Shown: positions 7,835 to 16,272 of the stretch, piece after piece | Layout of the letters: every line of letters begins with the position of its first letter | Position numbering within the stretch: the first letter of the stretch is position 1 | Source of the DNA: Ruminococcus sp. OA3 | GTDB taxonomy: Bacteria > Bacillota > Clostridia > Lachnospirales > Lachnospiraceae | Direction of reading: 5' to 3' | DNA length: 64,000 nucleotides | Assembly: GCF_022440845.1 (NCBI RefSeq) | Contig: NZ_JAKNTO010000001.1 | Coordinates: forward strand, 558,001 to 622,000 | Made by a program: the position numbers and the translations under genes | The notes under the pieces: model-generated | Seen by the model: the letters and a program-made list of their open reading frames with translations, nothing else | The model's database searches: none | Told to the model about the DNA's origin: nothing

Positions 7835-8416
7835 AGACAATTTTTCAGCCAGCCGGTTTCCCAGCAGGCTGCCTCCCAGGATCGCCGCGGCTCCTATTAC
7901 AAGTGACATAACGGACGTCAGGACTGGATTCGGAGTCATGACACCTGCTCCGAATCCGGCTGCTGCGCTGTCCAGAGACAATGCAGTCCCCAGCGATACC
8001 GCCTCCTTTACCGACAGAACGCCGCTTTTATCAGCGTCCGCCTTATCAGGATCAGCGTAAATCTTCAGAATAAAACAAAATTCCAGAAATGAAAACGAAA
8101 TCTCGGGGGCATGTTCCCCGTTTTTTCGAATCAGGGTTTTGATATAACTGTCGAATATCTTTATCATGCCGAGCCCGAACAGCACTGCAAAACAGAAAAT
8201 CCGGACAAAACCGGATGGGATCAGCGGAACCAGAAGACTGCCGATCAGCAGAAATATCAGCAGAATACTTGCAGAGATCAGATCCATGACCGCCATGGAA
8301 GATACAGGTATCTTCACACGGTTAGTCCCATATGCAAAGCTGGCCACAAAGGCATCGACAGAAAGTGCGGTGACAAGAACCAGCGCCTCCAAAAAGCCAG
8401 AAAGAAAGAAATTCAT
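7772..8416 (-). CDS. ytaF: YtaF/MntP-family sporulation membrane protein
   Basis: The 214-residue integral membrane protein starts MNFFLSGFLEALVLVTALSV at 8416; longer starts are possible but have no better ribosome binding site. Two halves each carry an Asp-containing helix (ALSVDAFVASFAYG and GTALSLDSAAAGFGAG), as in MntP-type manganese exporters and the sporulation protein YtaF. The internal loop DPDKADADKSG is acidic. In Bacillota this branch is linked to sporulation, while MntP proper exports Mn2+; the transported ion here is uncertain. Its 3' end runs antisense into the last 63 bases of the calcium ATPase gene. Confidence 0.8.
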   Translation of the reverse strand: MNFFLSGFLEALVLVTALSVDAFVASFAYGTNRVKIPVSSMAVMDLISASILLIFLLIGSLLVPLIPSGFVRIFCFAVLFGLGMIKIFDSYIKTLIRKNGEHAPEISFSFLEFCFILKIYADPDKADADKSGVLSVKEAVSLGTALSLDSAAAGFGAGVMTPNPVLTSVMSLVIGAAAILGGSLLGNRLAEKLSLNLSWISGFLLMVLAFMKFL

Positions 8417-8547
8417 ATTACACATCCAAAGTACTATTCTTAATATCATATGTAAATTATGAAAAAGTGCCAGACACGTATAACCAGCCGTCCAAATGAC
8501 CATCCTATCCTAATAAGGAATTTATGCAGACTCAGGAGGGAACACCA

Positions 8548-9273
8548 TTGATACAGCTGGAAAATATATATAAAAATTTTGGCGACGCCCAGATACTAAA
8601 GGACATTAACCTTCACATTAAAGAAGGCGAAAAACTGGTCATTATCGGTCCTTCCGGTTCAGGTAAAAGTACTTTGATCCGCTGCATGAACTGTCTGGAG
8701 GAACCGACATCAGGCCGCATTCTGATCGACGGAGAAGTTCTTACCAAAAAGAACCGGACAGCCGTCAACCGGGAACATTCTTCCATGGTTTTCCAGCAGT
8801 TTAACCTGTATCCGCATCTGACCGTCTTAGAGAACCTGACATTAGCCCCTGTGAAACTAAAGCACCGCAAAAAAAAGGAGGCAGCGGAAGCCGCAATGCA
8901 TTATCTGGACAGGGTTGGACTCGCCGAAAAGGCTGCTGCATATCCACCCAGCCTGTCCGGAGGCCAGCAGCAGCGGATCGCAATCGCACGCGCACTTGCC
9001 ACCCAGAATAAAATCATTTTATTTGATGAGCCCACTTCTGCGCTGGACCCTGAAATGGTTCAGGAAGTACTGGACGTCATGGTCAGTCTGTCAAAAGAAA
9101 ATAATTTTACGATGGTAATCGTAACACATGAGATGGGATTTGCCCGTCAGGTTGCAGACCGGGTAATTTTTCTTGAGAACGGGGTGATTGTCGAGGAGGG
9201 CGCCCCCGATCACTTTTTTGACCATCCCCAAAATGAGCGCACAAGAGAATTTTTAAGTAAAATTATCAGATGA
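8548..9273 (+). CDS. Polar amino acid ABC transporter, ATP-binding protein (GlnQ type)
   Basis: The 241-residue ATPase has Walker [11 protein letters not shown]-loop [10 protein letters not shown], signature [15 protein letters not shown], Walker [14 protein letters not shown] and the H-loop VTHEMGFA, typical of the GlnQ/HisP family. An ATG exists at 8524, but AGGAGGG (8534-8540) stands 7 bases before a TTG at 8548. Translation therefore most likely begins at that TTG with [12 protein letters not shown]. It is the first gene of a four-gene importer operon (ATPase, binding lipoprotein, two permeases). Confidence 0.9.
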   Translation: MIQLENIYKNFGDAQILKDINLHIKEGEKLVIIGPSGSGKSTLIRCMNCLEEPTSGRILIDGEVLTKKNRTAVNREHSSMVFQQFNLYPHLTVLENLTLAPVKLKHRKKKEAAEAAMHYLDRVGLAEKAAAYPPSLSGGQQQRIAIARALATQNKIILFDEPTSALDPEMVQEVLDVMVSLSKENNFTMVIVTHEMGFARQVADRVIFLENGVIVEEGAPDHFFDHPQNERTREFLSKIIR

Positions 9274-9283
9274 GGAATTGCGT

Positions 9284-10057
9284 ATGAAAAGACTTAAACA
9301 TACCGCCGTACTGTTGACAGTTATTTTAACAGGTATACTGTTTCTGGCAGGCTGCAGTATAAAAAAAACAGAAAATCGCCCTACCATAACTATCGGATGC
9401 AAAAACGATGTTCCGGGTTTCGGTCTTCTGGATACTACAACAGGGGTGATATCCGGATTTGAAATTGATGTTGCATCTGCTGCAGCCCGCATCATATACG
9501 GGGACGACGTGGAGATACGCCTGCAGCCCGTAACAGCAAAAACCAGAGGCCCACTCCTCGACACCGGGGAACTGGACATGGTTGCAGCTACTTTCACAAT
9601 CACAGATGCCCGCAGTAAATTTTTCAACTTTACGCAAAGCTATTATACGGACCACATAAAACTGATGGTCCGGAAAGCCTCCGGCATTCGTTCTTTTGCA
9701 GATCTGGACGGCTGTACCATCGGTGTATCACAATCCTCCACCTCCCGCCAGGCATTAGAAACTGCCGCCGACGAACAGGGTATGACTCTGTCTTTCAGCG
9801 AATACGGTGGATATCCTGAAATTAAAGTAGCTCTTGATTCGGGGCGTGTGGATTGTTTTGCTGTGGATGGCGCAATACTGAACGGCTACCTGGACGAATC
9901 CGCGCTCATTCTTCCCGATGAATTTGAATCTCAGGAATATGGTATTGCCATTGCCAAATACAACAGTGATCTGGCGGAAAAGGCGGATGCTGCCCTCACC
10001 GAGATGAAAAACAACGGTGATATTAAAAAACTTATGGAGAAATGGGGGATTACTTAA
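9284..10057 (+). CDS. Amino acid ABC transporter substrate-binding lipoprotein
   Basis: The 257-residue protein begins MKRLKHTAVLLTVILTG, with a lipobox LFLAGC, so it should be a membrane-anchored lipoprotein outside the cell. The mature part is a family-3 solute-binding protein: ITIGCKNDVPGFG, ISGFEIDVASAAARIIYG, DMVAATFTITDARSKFFNFT and GYPEIKVALDSGRVDCFAVDG. It resembles glutamine/glutamate or cystine binding proteins; the exact ligand cannot be told. The ATG at 9284 follows GAGGA at 9272-9276, overlapping the ATPase stop. Confidence 0.88.
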   Translation: MKRLKHTAVLLTVILTGILFLAGCSIKKTENRPTITIGCKNDVPGFGLLDTTTGVISGFEIDVASAAARIIYGDDVEIRLQPVTAKTRGPLLDTGELDMVAATFTITDARSKFFNFTQSYYTDHIKLMVRKASGIRSFADLDGCTIGVSQSSTSRQALETAADEQGMTLSFSEYGGYPEIKVALDSGRVDCFAVDGAILNGYLDESALILPDEFESQEYGIAIAKYNSDLAEKADAALTEMKNNGDIKKLMEKWGIT

Positions 10058-10728
10058 TGCGCGGTATATTTTCAGCAGAAAAATGGGGGGTGCTGGCTGA
10101 TAATCTGGGAAATTTTGCTGAAGGGTTTGGCATGACTCTTTTTATCGTTTTTTTCGGACTTCTGCTGTCACTGACACTTGGCATCCTGTTCGGTATCCTC
10201 TCAGTGAGCCGTCTGAAGATTCTGCGCGCTTTGGCACGCATTTATGTGGAGTTTTTTCAGAACACTCCGCTGCTCGTGCAAATATTTTTCCTGTACAACG
10301 CACTTCCATACCTTGGCACCGTCATGCCAGTCACATTAATCGGAATTCTGGGACTTGGTTTTTATCATGGCGCTTACATGTCCGAAGTCGTCAGGACCGG
10401 TATCACAGCGGTGCCCGCAGGACAGGCAGAGGCCGCCGTCTCCCAGGGATTCGGACACCTGGAAATGATGCTGTTCATCATTTTTCCGCAGGCACTTAAG
10501 GTAATGCTTCCTCCTCTTGCAAATGTCTCATCCAACCTGATTAAAAACACTTCGATCCTGGCCGTGATAGCAGGTGGGGACCTGATGTACCAGGCTGATT
10601 CCTTCGCCGCATCCACCCTCTGCTATGGTCCTGCATATGTGACCGCCGGAATACTGTATTTTATCATCTGTTTTCCGCTCACCCGTCTGTCCATCTATAT
10701 GGAACAGCGATTTAAGGAGGTACGTTAA
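10057..10728 (+). CDS. Amino acid ABC transporter permease 1
   Basis: The 223-residue HisM/GlnP-type permease has the conserved EFFQNTPLLVQIFFLYNALP near the first helices and the coupling-helix region AVPAGQAEAAVSQGFGHLEMMLFIIFPQALK, which contacts the ATPase. The likely ATG (10057) overlaps the upstream stop as TAATG, with GGGGGA before it. An in-frame ATG at 10042 is an alternative. It should form a heterodimeric channel with the next gene product. Confidence 0.88.
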   Translation: MRGIFSAEKWGVLADNLGNFAEGFGMTLFIVFFGLLLSLTLGILFGILSVSRLKILRALARIYVEFFQNTPLLVQIFFLYNALPYLGTVMPVTLIGILGLGFYHGAYMSEVVRTGITAVPAGQAEAAVSQGFGHLEMMLFIIFPQALKVMLPPLANVSSNLIKNTSILAVIAGGDLMYQADSFAASTLCYGPAYVTAGILYFIICFPLTRLSIYMEQRFKEVR

Positions 10729-11427
10729 ATGTCTTCGCTTTTACATGTAATGGAGTCTGTCTTTACACACGGAAACGTTCTGTACCTGCTGCAGGGACTT
10801 TTCACCACGCTGTTTGTTGCCGTTATATCTGTATTCTTAAGTATGATCCTGGGAACAGTATTTGCCCTGCTGCGGACTTACGGTAACCGTCTGTCTCGCG
10901 CGGTATCTTCTGTTTACATTGAGATTTTCCGAAATACCCCTCATCTGCTCTGGGTATTCGCGATCCGTTTCCTGATACGTATACCGGCGCCATTTGATGC
11001 TCCTGTGTACTCCGGAATCCTGTCATTTACCCTGTTTACAACAGCCGGTATGGCAGAAATCATCCGTGGCGGTCTGAATGCCATTCCCTCCGGTCAGTTT
11101 GAGGGGGGATATTCTCAGGGATTTAACTTCCCTCAGACTTTAAGGCTGATCGTCCTTCCGCAGTGTTACCGTGCCATCATCCCGGCCATGCTGTCCCAGG
11201 TGATCACGGTCATCAAAGACACTTCTTTTCTGGCACAGGTGGCTATCCAGGAATTTTTCAACAACAGCAAATGGATCATGTCAGCTCAGGCAGACAGTTC
11301 TGTCGATCAGACATTACGGGTTTTTGTAATCTTTGGATTCGTCGCTCTGGTATACTTCATCATTAATTTTGCCCTCTCATATATTGTCCGCAGCCAGAAA
11401 AAAAACCGTCTGGAGATCCGGTACTGA
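10729..11427 (+). CDS. Amino acid ABC transporter permease 2
   Basis: The 232-residue permease shows EIFRNTPHLLWVFAIRF and the coupling-helix motif AIPSGQFEGGYSQGFNFPQTLRLIVLPQ. It starts directly after the stop of permease 1 with AAGGAGG upstream. It completes the importer. The C terminus QKKNRLEIRY is coded within the left arm of a strong terminator. Confidence 0.88.
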   Translation: MSSLLHVMESVFTHGNVLYLLQGLFTTLFVAVISVFLSMILGTVFALLRTYGNRLSRAVSSVYIEIFRNTPHLLWVFAIRFLIRIPAPFDAPVYSGILSFTLFTTAGMAEIIRGGLNAIPSGQFEGGYSQGFNFPQTLRLIVLPQCYRAIIPAMLSQVITVIKDTSFLAQVAIQEFFNNSKWIMSAQADSSVDQTLRVFVIFGFVALVYFIINFALSYIVRSQKKNRLEIRY

Positions 11428-11445
11428 CCCGGTTCCAGACGGTTT
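11403..11445. terminator. Bidirectional terminator between the ABC operon and rsmI
   Basis: AAACCGTCTGGA (11403-11414) pairs with TCCAGACGGTTT (11434-11445), a perfect 12-bp stem with an inner TCCGG..CCGG pairing. The plus strand continues CTTACTCTTTTTC. It includes the stop codon of permease 2 and ends two bases before the rsmI stop, so it serves two convergent operons. Confidence 0.85.
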
Positions 11446-11446
11446 C

Positions 11447-12295
11447 TTACTCTTTTTCATCCAAAAGCTGTTGATAAATCTCTCTTTTTCCAACGCCGCG
11501 GTCCTTCGCCACCTGTTTCATGGCATTCTTTCTGTCCATCCCCCGGCTCTCATAATATTCCATATGGTCTTCAAGCGGCATCATAAGCCAGGATTCTCTC
11601 GTCTCCTCCTCGATCAGAGCTCTGCTCTTGCCTTCGATCACAAGCACACATTCCCCTCTGACACCTTCTTCCCGGCAGCGCTTCAGTGCTTCCGGTATCG
11701 TTGTCCGAAATGCCGTCTCGTGGCGTTTGGTCAGCTCCCTGACAAGAGCCATCCTCCTGTTTCCAAGTACCTCCTCAAGCTCCTCCAGTGTTTTTACCAT
11801 ACGATGCGGCGCCTCATACATAATAATCGTGCGCGTTTCTTCTTTCATCTCCTCCATTACAATCCGCCGCATTTTTTTATCCGCGGGCAGAAATGCTTCA
11901 AATGCAAATCTTCTGGTGGAAAGTCCGGAGAGTGTCAGGGCTGTGATACAGGCCGCCGGTCCCGGCAGGGAGGTCACAGAAATACCGTTCTCATAACACA
12001 TATCCACCAGTTCTTCACCGGGGTCGGAGATTGCCGGTGTCCCCGCATCTGTGATCAGTGCGATCTGTGAGCCAGACAGCATTTTCTCAACCAGCTGCTT
12101 CCCCTTTTCAATCTTATTGTACTCATGATAACTTGTCATCGGAGTTTTGATATCAAAGTGATTCAAAAGTTTGATACTGTTTCTCGTATCCTCCGCGGCA
12201 ATCAGGTCTGCTTCTTTCAAAGTCCGCAGAACACGCAGCGTAATGTCCTCCAGATTGCCGATTGGTGTTGCGCAAAGATAAAGCCTGCCTTCCAT
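11447..12295 (-). CDS. rsmI: 16S rRNA (cytidine1402-2'-O)-methyltransferase
   Basis: The 282-residue protein starts MEGRLYLCATPIGNLEDITL at 12295 behind AGAGGAGAT. It has the RsmI motifs ATPIGNLEDITLR, IAAEDTRNS, LITDAGTPAISDPGEELV and YEAPHRMVKTLEEL. It 2'-O-methylates C1402 in the decoding centre using S-adenosylmethionine. It is the last gene of the gmk-like/holB/ricT/trmN6/rsmI operon, as in the Bacillus yaaT-yabC neighbourhood. Confidence 0.93.
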   Translation of the reverse strand: MEGRLYLCATPIGNLEDITLRVLRTLKEADLIAAEDTRNSIKLLNHFDIKTPMTSYHEYNKIEKGKQLVEKMLSGSQIALITDAGTPAISDPGEELVDMCYENGISVTSLPGPAACITALTLSGLSTRRFAFEAFLPADKKMRRIVMEEMKEETRTIIMYEAPHRMVKTLEELEEVLGNRRMALVRELTKRHETAFRTTIPEALKRCREEGVRGECVLVIEGKSRALIEEETRESWLMMPLEDHMEYYESRGMDRKNAMKQVAKDRGVGKREIYQQLLDEKE

Positions 12296-12320
12296 ATCTT
12301 GATCTCCTCTTAATCCGTCT

Positions 12321-13058
12321 TCAGACCCGGTCATAGATCCTCAGGATATCATCCGTATAAAGTCCCGGTTCGCGGTACACAACCAGCGGTTTTTCTACGG
12401 TAATCCTGGGATTCCCTCCGCGCAGCGCCTCGATCAGCACCATATTGGGTTCCTTATCCATATATGGATGAACCAGCTGCATTCGTTTTGGCTCCAAACC
12501 GCATCGCACCAGTCCCGTCATAATCTCTGCCAGCCGAAATGGGCGGTGTACCATAAAAAACCTGCCTCTCTCTTTCAGCAGTGAAGCTGCCTGGGATATG
12601 ATGTCTTCCAGCGAACAGAGTACCTCGTGACGCGCGATCATCTTGGGAAGATGCTCATTTTTCAGCCCATGTCCACCCGTCATATAGGGCGGATTCACTG
12701 TAACGACATCAAAAGAGGCCTTACCAAATATGGCAGCGGCCTCTTTTATATCTCCCGTAACGATACTGATATCCTTTTCCAGATGATTATACGCTACACT
12801 CCGTTTCGCCAACGCCGCGCTTTTTTCCTGTATCTCCAGCCCGGTGATATGGATCTTGTCATGCCTGGCACGCAGCAAAATGGGAACAATCCCATTACCG
12901 CATCCCATGTCCAGCACCTTTTCTCCAGGTTTTATCCTGGCATACCACGCCAGAAGCACCGCATCAATCCCAAAGCAAAAATCATTAACATCCTGTATCA
13001 GCTTATATCCATTTTGAAGGTCATCCAGACGTTCTTCTTCTGCCATTAGAACTTCCAT
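12321..13058 (-). CDS. trmN6: tRNA1(Val) (adenine37-N6)-methyltransferase-like protein
   Basis: The 245-residue class I methyltransferase has a SAM-binding VLDMGCGNGIVPILL (about 49-63) and the NPPY catalytic motif (NPPYMTGG) of N6-adenine methyltransferases. This matches YfiC/TrmN6 (YabB in Bacillus). It presumably modifies tRNA. Two ATGs four codons apart (13058, 13046) share a GGAG region; the first is given. It lies between ricT and rsmI in a tight operon. Confidence 0.85.
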   Translation of the reverse strand: MEVLMAEEERLDDLQNGYKLIQDVNDFCFGIDAVLLAWYARIKPGEKVLDMGCGNGIVPILLRARHDKIHITGLEIQEKSAALAKRSVAYNHLEKDISIVTGDIKEAAAIFGKASFDVVTVNPPYMTGGHGLKNEHLPKMIARHEVLCSLEDIISQAASLLKERGRFFMVHRPFRLAEIMTGLVRCGLEPKRMQLVHPYMDKEPNMVLIEALRGGNPRITVEKPLVVYREPGLYTDDILRIYDRV

Positions 13059-13075
13059 CTCCGTACGGTCTCCTT

Positions 13076-13957
13076 TTACTTTTCCAGCTCCGCAAGTGCC
13101 TTCAGTTCATCAGCAGAAAGCTTTACCTTGTCTTTTTTATTCTGTTTCGGCCTGAATTTCAGCTCTTTAACTTCATATTCACGGATCTCTTTTTCTTCTC
13201 CGTCATCCACCAGCACCTTGACAAGCTGTCTTAAGACACTTACACTCTGAACTTCGCCCCGCAGCCCCTCCGGTGTGAGCACCTGATCTCCGTTATTCGG
13301 AAGCTTTTTGTTCAGATATTCATACGTCTCCTGCTCATTTTTCAGGCAGCACATCAGTCTTCCGCATACACCCGATATTTTAGTGGGATTCAGTGAAAGA
13401 TTCTGCTCCTTGGCCATCTTGATCGAAACGGGTGCAAATTCTGACAGATACGTATGGCAGCAAAGCGGTCTGCCGCAGATACCGATTCCACCCAGAATCT
13501 TCGTCTCATCTCTGACACCAATCTGCCGAAGTTCGATCCTTGTCTTAAATACCGATGCCAGATCCTTTACAAGTTCCCGGAAATCAATTCTGCCATCAGC
13601 AGTAAAATAGAACAGTACTTTATTATTGTCAAATGTATATTCAGCATCGATCAGTTTCATATCCAGATCATGCTTTTTAATCTTTTTCTGACAGATTTCA
13701 AAAGCTTCCTTTTCTTTCCTGCGGTTGTTTTCTTCTTTCTCACTGTCCTTAGGCGTAGCGATCCGAATCACATCCTTAAGCGGCTGTACAACCTGTGATG
13801 ACTCCACTTCCTTCGGTCCCAGCACAACGTGGCCGTATTCCACTCCTCTTGCTGTCTCAACGATTACGTAATCTCCGTTTTTTATATCAAGATTTTTCGG
13901 ATTAAAGTAATATACCTTGCCCACGTTGCGAAACCGGACTCCGATTATTTTTGTCAT
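13076..13957 (-). CDS. ricT: RicT/YaaT, PSP1-domain iron-sulfur protein
   Basis: The 293-residue PSP1-domain protein begins MTKIIGVRFRNVGKVYYFNP. It carries two cysteine clusters, CGRPLCC (about 168-174) and CGRLMCC (about 197-203), which in Bacillus RicT help bind [4Fe-4S] clusters of the RicA-RicF-RicT complex. That complex affects RNase Y-dependent mRNA processing and entry into sporulation and biofilm states. The charged C terminus (RPKQNKKDKVK) is typical. It is downstream of holB with three bases between, the usual order in Bacillota. Confidence 0.92.
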   Translation of the reverse strand: MTKIIGVRFRNVGKVYYFNPKNLDIKNGDYVIVETARGVEYGHVVLGPKEVESSQVVQPLKDVIRIATPKDSEKEENNRRKEKEAFEICQKKIKKHDLDMKLIDAEYTFDNNKVLFYFTADGRIDFRELVKDLASVFKTRIELRQIGVRDETKILGGIGICGRPLCCHTYLSEFAPVSIKMAKEQNLSLNPTKISGVCGRLMCCLKNEQETYEYLNKKLPNNGDQVLTPEGLRGEVQSVSVLRQLVKVLVDDGEEKEIREYEVKELKFRPKQNKKDKVKLSADELKALAELEK

Positions 13958-13960
13958 ATT

Positions 13961-14950
13961 CTAGTTCTCCCTGATCGTCAGGAACAGCAGCTCCATAGTG
14001 AGATCAAAATTTACGTTGGCACGCAGTCTTACCTTTGCCTTTTCAATGGCCTCGATAATCGTTTCCAATCCCTCATAAGAACTTTTTCTTGCCCGTTCCT
14101 TGATATAATTGATTTCATGTTTAAACACCAGGCTGTCTACCTCCCTGGTCGCCTTGAATAAAAGTACATCCCGGAACCACATTAGAAACAGGTCAAGGTA
14201 ATCATTGATATTCTGCCTGTCCTGTGTCAGTTCTTTTACTGCATCCACCATTTCATATAATTCTGTCTCGCCGGAATGGCACAAAATCTTAAGCGCAGTA
14301 TCTGCGAGCTCTGAAAACTCCTCGCTTGTGGCTATTTTTTCGGCTTTCCCGATATTCCCCTGTGCCAGAGATGCATCGACTTCCGCCTGATAATCAGGAA
14401 TATGCAGTCTCTCCATAAGGTATTCCTTGACCATATCGTCACCAACTGCCTTCAGCGTTAATGTCACACATCTCGACGAAATCGTCGGGAGCAGCGCCTC
14501 AATATTATTCGTCAGAAGCAGGATAACCGCATATGCCGGCGGCTCCTCAATCGTCTTCAGCAGTGCATTCTGCGCCTGAAGCGTCAGAAGCTGTGCATCA
14601 TTGATAATATATATTTTATAAGGGCTGCTGTACGGACGAATGTCCACATCGGAGGTCAGCTGTTCGCGAATCTCTTCTATACCTATAGAGTTCGGTTTTT
14701 CATGTGTTATGTTTATGATATCAGGATGATTCTTACTCAACGCTTTTTTGCAGGAGGCGCATTTCAGACAGGGGTCTGCCCCTCTCTCCTCACACTGCAG
14801 TGTCATGGCAAACATCGTCGCCAGAAGTTTTTTACCGGATCCCGTTTCTCCCTCGAATATATACGCGTGAGAAACTTTATCGGATTCGATCGCATTCTGC
14901 AGATGCGCAATAATATCCTTGTGCCCAATCACACTGTCAAATCCAGACAT
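13961..14950 (-). CDS. holB: DNA polymerase III delta' subunit
   Basis: The 329-residue clamp-loader subunit starts MSGFDSVIGHKDIIAHLQNA at 14950 with AGGAGGTG upstream. It has a Walker-A-like GETGSGKK, a four-cysteine zinc-binding segment (CEERGADPCLKCASC), the IINDAQLLTLQAQNALLKTIEEPP helix and the sensor region TISSRCVTL. Delta' is part of the clamp-loading complex. The position before ricT is conserved. Confidence 0.92.
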   Translation of the reverse strand: MSGFDSVIGHKDIIAHLQNAIESDKVSHAYIFEGETGSGKKLLATMFAMTLQCEERGADPCLKCASCKKALSKNHPDIINITHEKPNSIGIEEIREQLTSDVDIRPYSSPYKIYIINDAQLLTLQAQNALLKTIEEPPAYAVILLLTNNIEALLPTISSRCVTLTLKAVGDDMVKEYLMERLHIPDYQAEVDASLAQGNIGKAEKIATSEEFSELADTALKILCHSGETELYEMVDAVKELTQDRQNINDYLDLFLMWFRDVLLFKATREVDSLVFKHEINYIKERARKSSYEGLETIIEAIEKAKVRLRANVNFDLTMELLFLTIREN

Positions 14951-14964
14951 TTCTCCACCTCCTA

Positions 14965-15561
14965 TCACGAACAGTATAACATATCTTTCAAGTACTTTTC
15001 AATCTCTGCAAGACATGTCTGTCGATCATCATTGATAAACCTTCTGCCAATTCCAGCCGCCTTTATTTTTTCCTCACTGAAATCTTCGCAGTCAGCTACA
15101 AAACGCCTGCACATCTCCGCATATTTCGGTTCTTTCTGCTTCCGTTCCCGAATCAGCGCACGCTGCAGGCGTTCGCCGTCCTCCACTTCCACATAAATCG
15201 GACAGATTTTCTCCGCCCCGTAATAATGCTTTATTCTTTCATATGATTCAAGCGTTCCGATTCCAAGATAATGATGTCTCGACAAGTCGATCTGTCCGTC
15301 GTCCACAGTAAAATATGTCCAGACCCCATGCACAGTATAATAAGAACGGGATTCGATGATCCTGCCTTCCCGTTCAATCTGCTGATATTGTCCGTCATCT
15401 ACAAAGTAGTATTCCCTGCCCGGCTCCTCTCCATCCCGTATGGGCCGCGTTGTATACAGGATGATACGCTTCAGGCCAAGATCTCCCCTGGCAAGCAGAT
15501 ATTCATAGATACTGTCCTTTCCCGAAGCGCTTTTTCCCATGATATAAAATATCTTTCCCAT
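14965..15561 (-). CDS. Guanylate kinase-like nucleotide kinase
   Basis: The 198-residue protein has a P-loop MGKSASGKDSIYEYLL, the substrate-binding TTRPIRDGEEPGREYYFV, which matches guanylate kinases (TTRxxRxGExxGxxYxFV), and FINDD near the C terminus. It may phosphorylate GMP, but it differs from canonical Gmk: KSASGKDS replaces GPSGxGKG/ST. In Bacillus this operon position is held by tmk. A divergent kinase upstream of holB is notable; a housekeeping Gmk probably exists elsewhere. Confidence 0.75.
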   Translation of the reverse strand: MGKIFYIMGKSASGKDSIYEYLLARGDLGLKRIILYTTRPIRDGEEPGREYYFVDDGQYQQIEREGRIIESRSYYTVHGVWTYFTVDDGQIDLSRHHYLGIGTLESYERIKHYYGAEKICPIYVEVEDGERLQRALIRERKQKEPKYAEMCRRFVADCEDFSEEKIKAAGIGRRFINDDRQTCLAEIEKYLKDMLYCS

Positions 15562-15582
15562 ATTCCCCCTCGTTATCGGTCT

Positions 15583-16272
15583 TTACACTTTAAATCTGTA
15601 CCCCACACCCCAGATGGTCTCAATATACTGAGGCTTAGCGGTATTGAATTCTATTTTTTCCCTGATTTTCTTAATATGCACGGTAACCGTGGCAATATCG
15701 CCGATAGATTCCATGTCCCAGATTTTACTGAACAGCTCATCCTTCGTAAATACATGGTTTGGATTCTGTGCAAGAAAAGTCAGCAGGTCAAACTCTTTCG
15801 TGGTAAAATTTTTCTCTTCCCCGTTCACCCAGACCCTTCGGGCTGTCTTGTCAATCTTGATTCCTCTGATCTCGATGATATCATTCTCCGGAACCCCGCT
15901 CCCGATCAGACGCTCATAGCGGGCCAGATGTGCCTTGACACGTGCAACAAGCTCACTCGGGCTGAAGGGCTTCGTCATATAATCATCGGCTCCGAGTCCA
16001 AGTCCCCGTATCTTATCAATATCGTCTTTCTTCGCCGATACCATAATGATAGGCGTATTCTTTTTATCCCGTATTCTCCGGCAGATCTCAAAGCCGTCTA
16101 CCTCCGGAAGCATCAGATCCAGGATAAACAGATCGAAGTCCTCCTCCAGCGCACGTTTCAGCCCGATATCTCCCTGGTGCTCAATCTCCACCTCAAATCC
16201 GCTGAGTTCCAGATAATCTTTCTCCAGATCTGCAATCGCCTCTTCATCTTCCACAATCAATATTTTACTCAT
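15583..16272 (-). CDS. OmpR-family response regulator
   Basis: The 229-residue protein starts MSKILIVEDEEAIADLEKDY at 16272, behind AGGAGGT. The receiver domain has the acidic pair Glu8/Asp9, phospho-acceptor Asp about 52 in ILDLMLPEVDGFE, and MVSAKKDDIDKIRGLGLGADDYMTKPF. A winged-helix domain (about 130-229) ends with PQYIETIWGVGYRFKV. Its ATG overlaps the stop of the upstream kinase gene (ATGAGTAA), so the pair is translationally coupled. Confidence 0.93.
   Translation of the reverse strand: MSKILIVEDEEAIADLEKDYLELSGFEVEIEHQGDIGLKRALEEDFDLFILDLMLPEVDGFEICRRIRDKKNTPIIMVSAKKDDIDKIRGLGLGADDYMTKPFSPSELVARVKAHLARYERLIGSGVPENDIIEIRGIKIDKTARRVWVNGEEKNFTTKEFDLLTFLAQNPNHVFTKDELFSKIWDMESIGDIATVTVHIKKIREKIEFNTAKPQYIETIWGVGYRFKV

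Noticed and set aside
11333-12070. 245-codon frame overlapping permease 2 and rsmI
   Set aside because: It runs through a terminator and antisense to rsmI, and shows no recognisable domain.
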